A stretch of 6,044 bases of DNA from Candidatus Bathyarchaeota archaeon (GTDB lineage Archaea > Thermoproteota > Bathyarchaeia > 40CM-2-53-6 > RBG-13-38-9), in contig JAOZGV010000087.1 of the NCBI GenBank assembly GCA_026015225.1, positions 1 to 6,044 of the forward strand, read 5' to 3'. The position numbers were made by a program, and so were the translations under genes. Positions 5,457 through 6,044 of this stretch are shown one piece after another (the stretch's first letter is position 1; every line of letters starts with the position of its first letter). The notes beneath the pieces are model-generated. The model worked only from the letters and a program-made list of their open reading frames with translations. It was not told the origin of the DNA and made no database searches.

Positions 5457-5530
5457 TTTCTATTATTTAAGTGGACTCTAGTTCTATAATTTCGGTTTCT
5501 ATCATGTATATGCGATTAGGGGACAGATCA

Positions 5531-5947
5531 TCATCTTACAATAAGAACTGGACAAGATGCATGATGACTAACTTTGTCGCTGACACTCCCCAAGAGAAAA
5601 CTTCTAACTGCGCTCATGCCTCTACTTCCAATAATAATTAATTCATACTCCTCATCTTTAGCAATTTGAATAATTTTATCAGCAGCTTGTCCAGTTTCAA
5701 GTCTTAAAATTGGCTTTAACCCCTTAGTTGCAGCTAACTTATTTGATGAATCAAGTATGGTTTTCCCAGCATTTTCTAAAGGTTTAAAATCTATTATTCC
5801 AGCTTCGGCACCGAAAATAATTGGAGGCGGAACTATACATATAAAAGTCAATTCAGACTTAAATTTGTTAGCAATATCGCATGCATAATCAATTGCCCTA
5901 TTGGCATATTCAGATCCGTCCACAGGAACTAGTATTTTCTTAAACAT
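5531..5947 (-). CDS. universal stress protein A (UspA) family, ATP-binding type
   Basis: A 138-residue single-domain Usp protein, a typical length. The N-terminal strand and loop KKILVPVDGSEYANRAI carry the conserved Asp10. The C-terminal nucleotide motif G-2x-G-9x-G-S is complete (G107, G110, G120, S121), which in M. jannaschii MJ0577 contacts ATP; the protein therefore belongs to the ATP-binding subgroup. It ends with the usual SCPVLIVR strand. These are soluble cytoplasmic dimers linked to stress or energy state; the precise role here is unknown. ATG 5947 is the first residue of the conserved fold, and GGGAAGGAA lies upstream with plausible ribosome-binding spacing (about 10 nt). The gene is followed on the same strand by a CBS-domain protein, another adenine-nucleotide-binding fold. 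Confidence 0.95.
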   Translation of the reverse strand: MFKKILVPVDGSEYANRAIDYACDIANKFKSELTFICIVPPPIIFGAEAGIIDFKPLENAGKTILDSSNKLAATKGLKPILRLETGQAADKIIQIAKDEEYELIIIGSRGMSAVRSFLLGSVSDKVSHHASCPVLIVR

Positions 5948-5997
5948 GACAAATTTTCCTTCCCAAAAAGAAATATTTTTCTAAATAAGAAAATTCG

Positions 5998-6030
5998 CTT
6001 TAAATTAACTAAAATTCGAAAATCTTCGAA
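5998..6030 (-). promoter_or_regulatory. candidate promoter and dyad upstream of the universal stress gene
   Basis: On the minus strand a TTAATTTAAAG box (about 6007-5997) would place the transcript start near 5976, keeping the GGGAAGGAA motif in the leader. A nearer alternative is TTATTTAG at 5988-5981. Just upstream, the palindrome TTCGAA occurs twice (6015-6020 and 6025-6030), spaced 10 bp apart, which could be a regulator site. The right window edge hides whether a divergent gene shares it. Confidence 0.3.
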
Positions 6031-6044
6031 GGAAAAGCTCATAT

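Noticed and set aside
6021..6044. Possible start of a divergent plus-strand gene at the right edge (GAAGGAAAAG resembling a ribosome-binding site)
   Set aside because: No start codon is visible before the window ends, so it cannot be supported.
1..6044. CRISPR array, insertion sequence, integrase or attachment-site structure
   Set aside because: No regularly spaced repeats, transposase frames or duplicated tRNA ends were found on either strand.

Overview
The window is AT-rich and comes from an archaeon. It carries a group II chaperonin (thermosome) subunit, an archaeal-type tyrosyl-tRNA synthetase, an archaeal Toprim protein of the UPF0292 type, TATA-like boxes about 26 nt upstream of likely transcript starts, and a tRNA gene with bulge-helix-bulge type introns and an encoded CCA. 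Multiple tRNA introns and a tungsten-type aldehyde oxidoreductase with its own polyferredoxin suggest an anaerobic, possibly TACK-group archaeon. The lineage is an inference, not something the window proves.

Layout. Bases 1-723 are the C-terminal part of a thermosome subunit, cut by the left edge and followed by a T-rich terminator. Bases 821-3014 are a two-gene operon: a ferredoxin-like protein with four 4Fe-4S cysteine motifs, overlapping or abutting a member of the aldehyde ferredoxin oxidoreductase (AOR) family. Bases 3015-3266 hold no convincing protein gene but contain a GC-richer patch (about 3060-3197) full of mutually compatible and competing inverted repeats, a candidate structured RNA. 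Bases 3267-4775 are a likely operon of tyrosyl-tRNA synthetase and the Toprim protein. Bases 4817-4944 are tRNA-Ala(UGC) interrupted by two introns, one in the D arm and one at the canonical 37/38 site. On the minus strand lie a universal stress protein (5947-5531) and a two-CBS-domain protein (5422-5024); the latter seems to have its own promoter.

How the genes fit together. The ferredoxin-like protein and the AOR enzyme most likely form one complex: the enzyme oxidises an aldehyde (or carries out a related low-potential reaction) at a tungstopterin site and hands electrons through its own 4Fe-4S cluster to the polyferredoxin. The tyrosyl-tRNA synthetase, Toprim protein and tRNA-Ala form a translation/RNA-processing neighbourhood. 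The two minus-strand proteins are nucleotide-binding regulatory folds, probably stress or energy sensors. The most notable items are the doubly interrupted tRNA and the unexplained structured intergenic patch.
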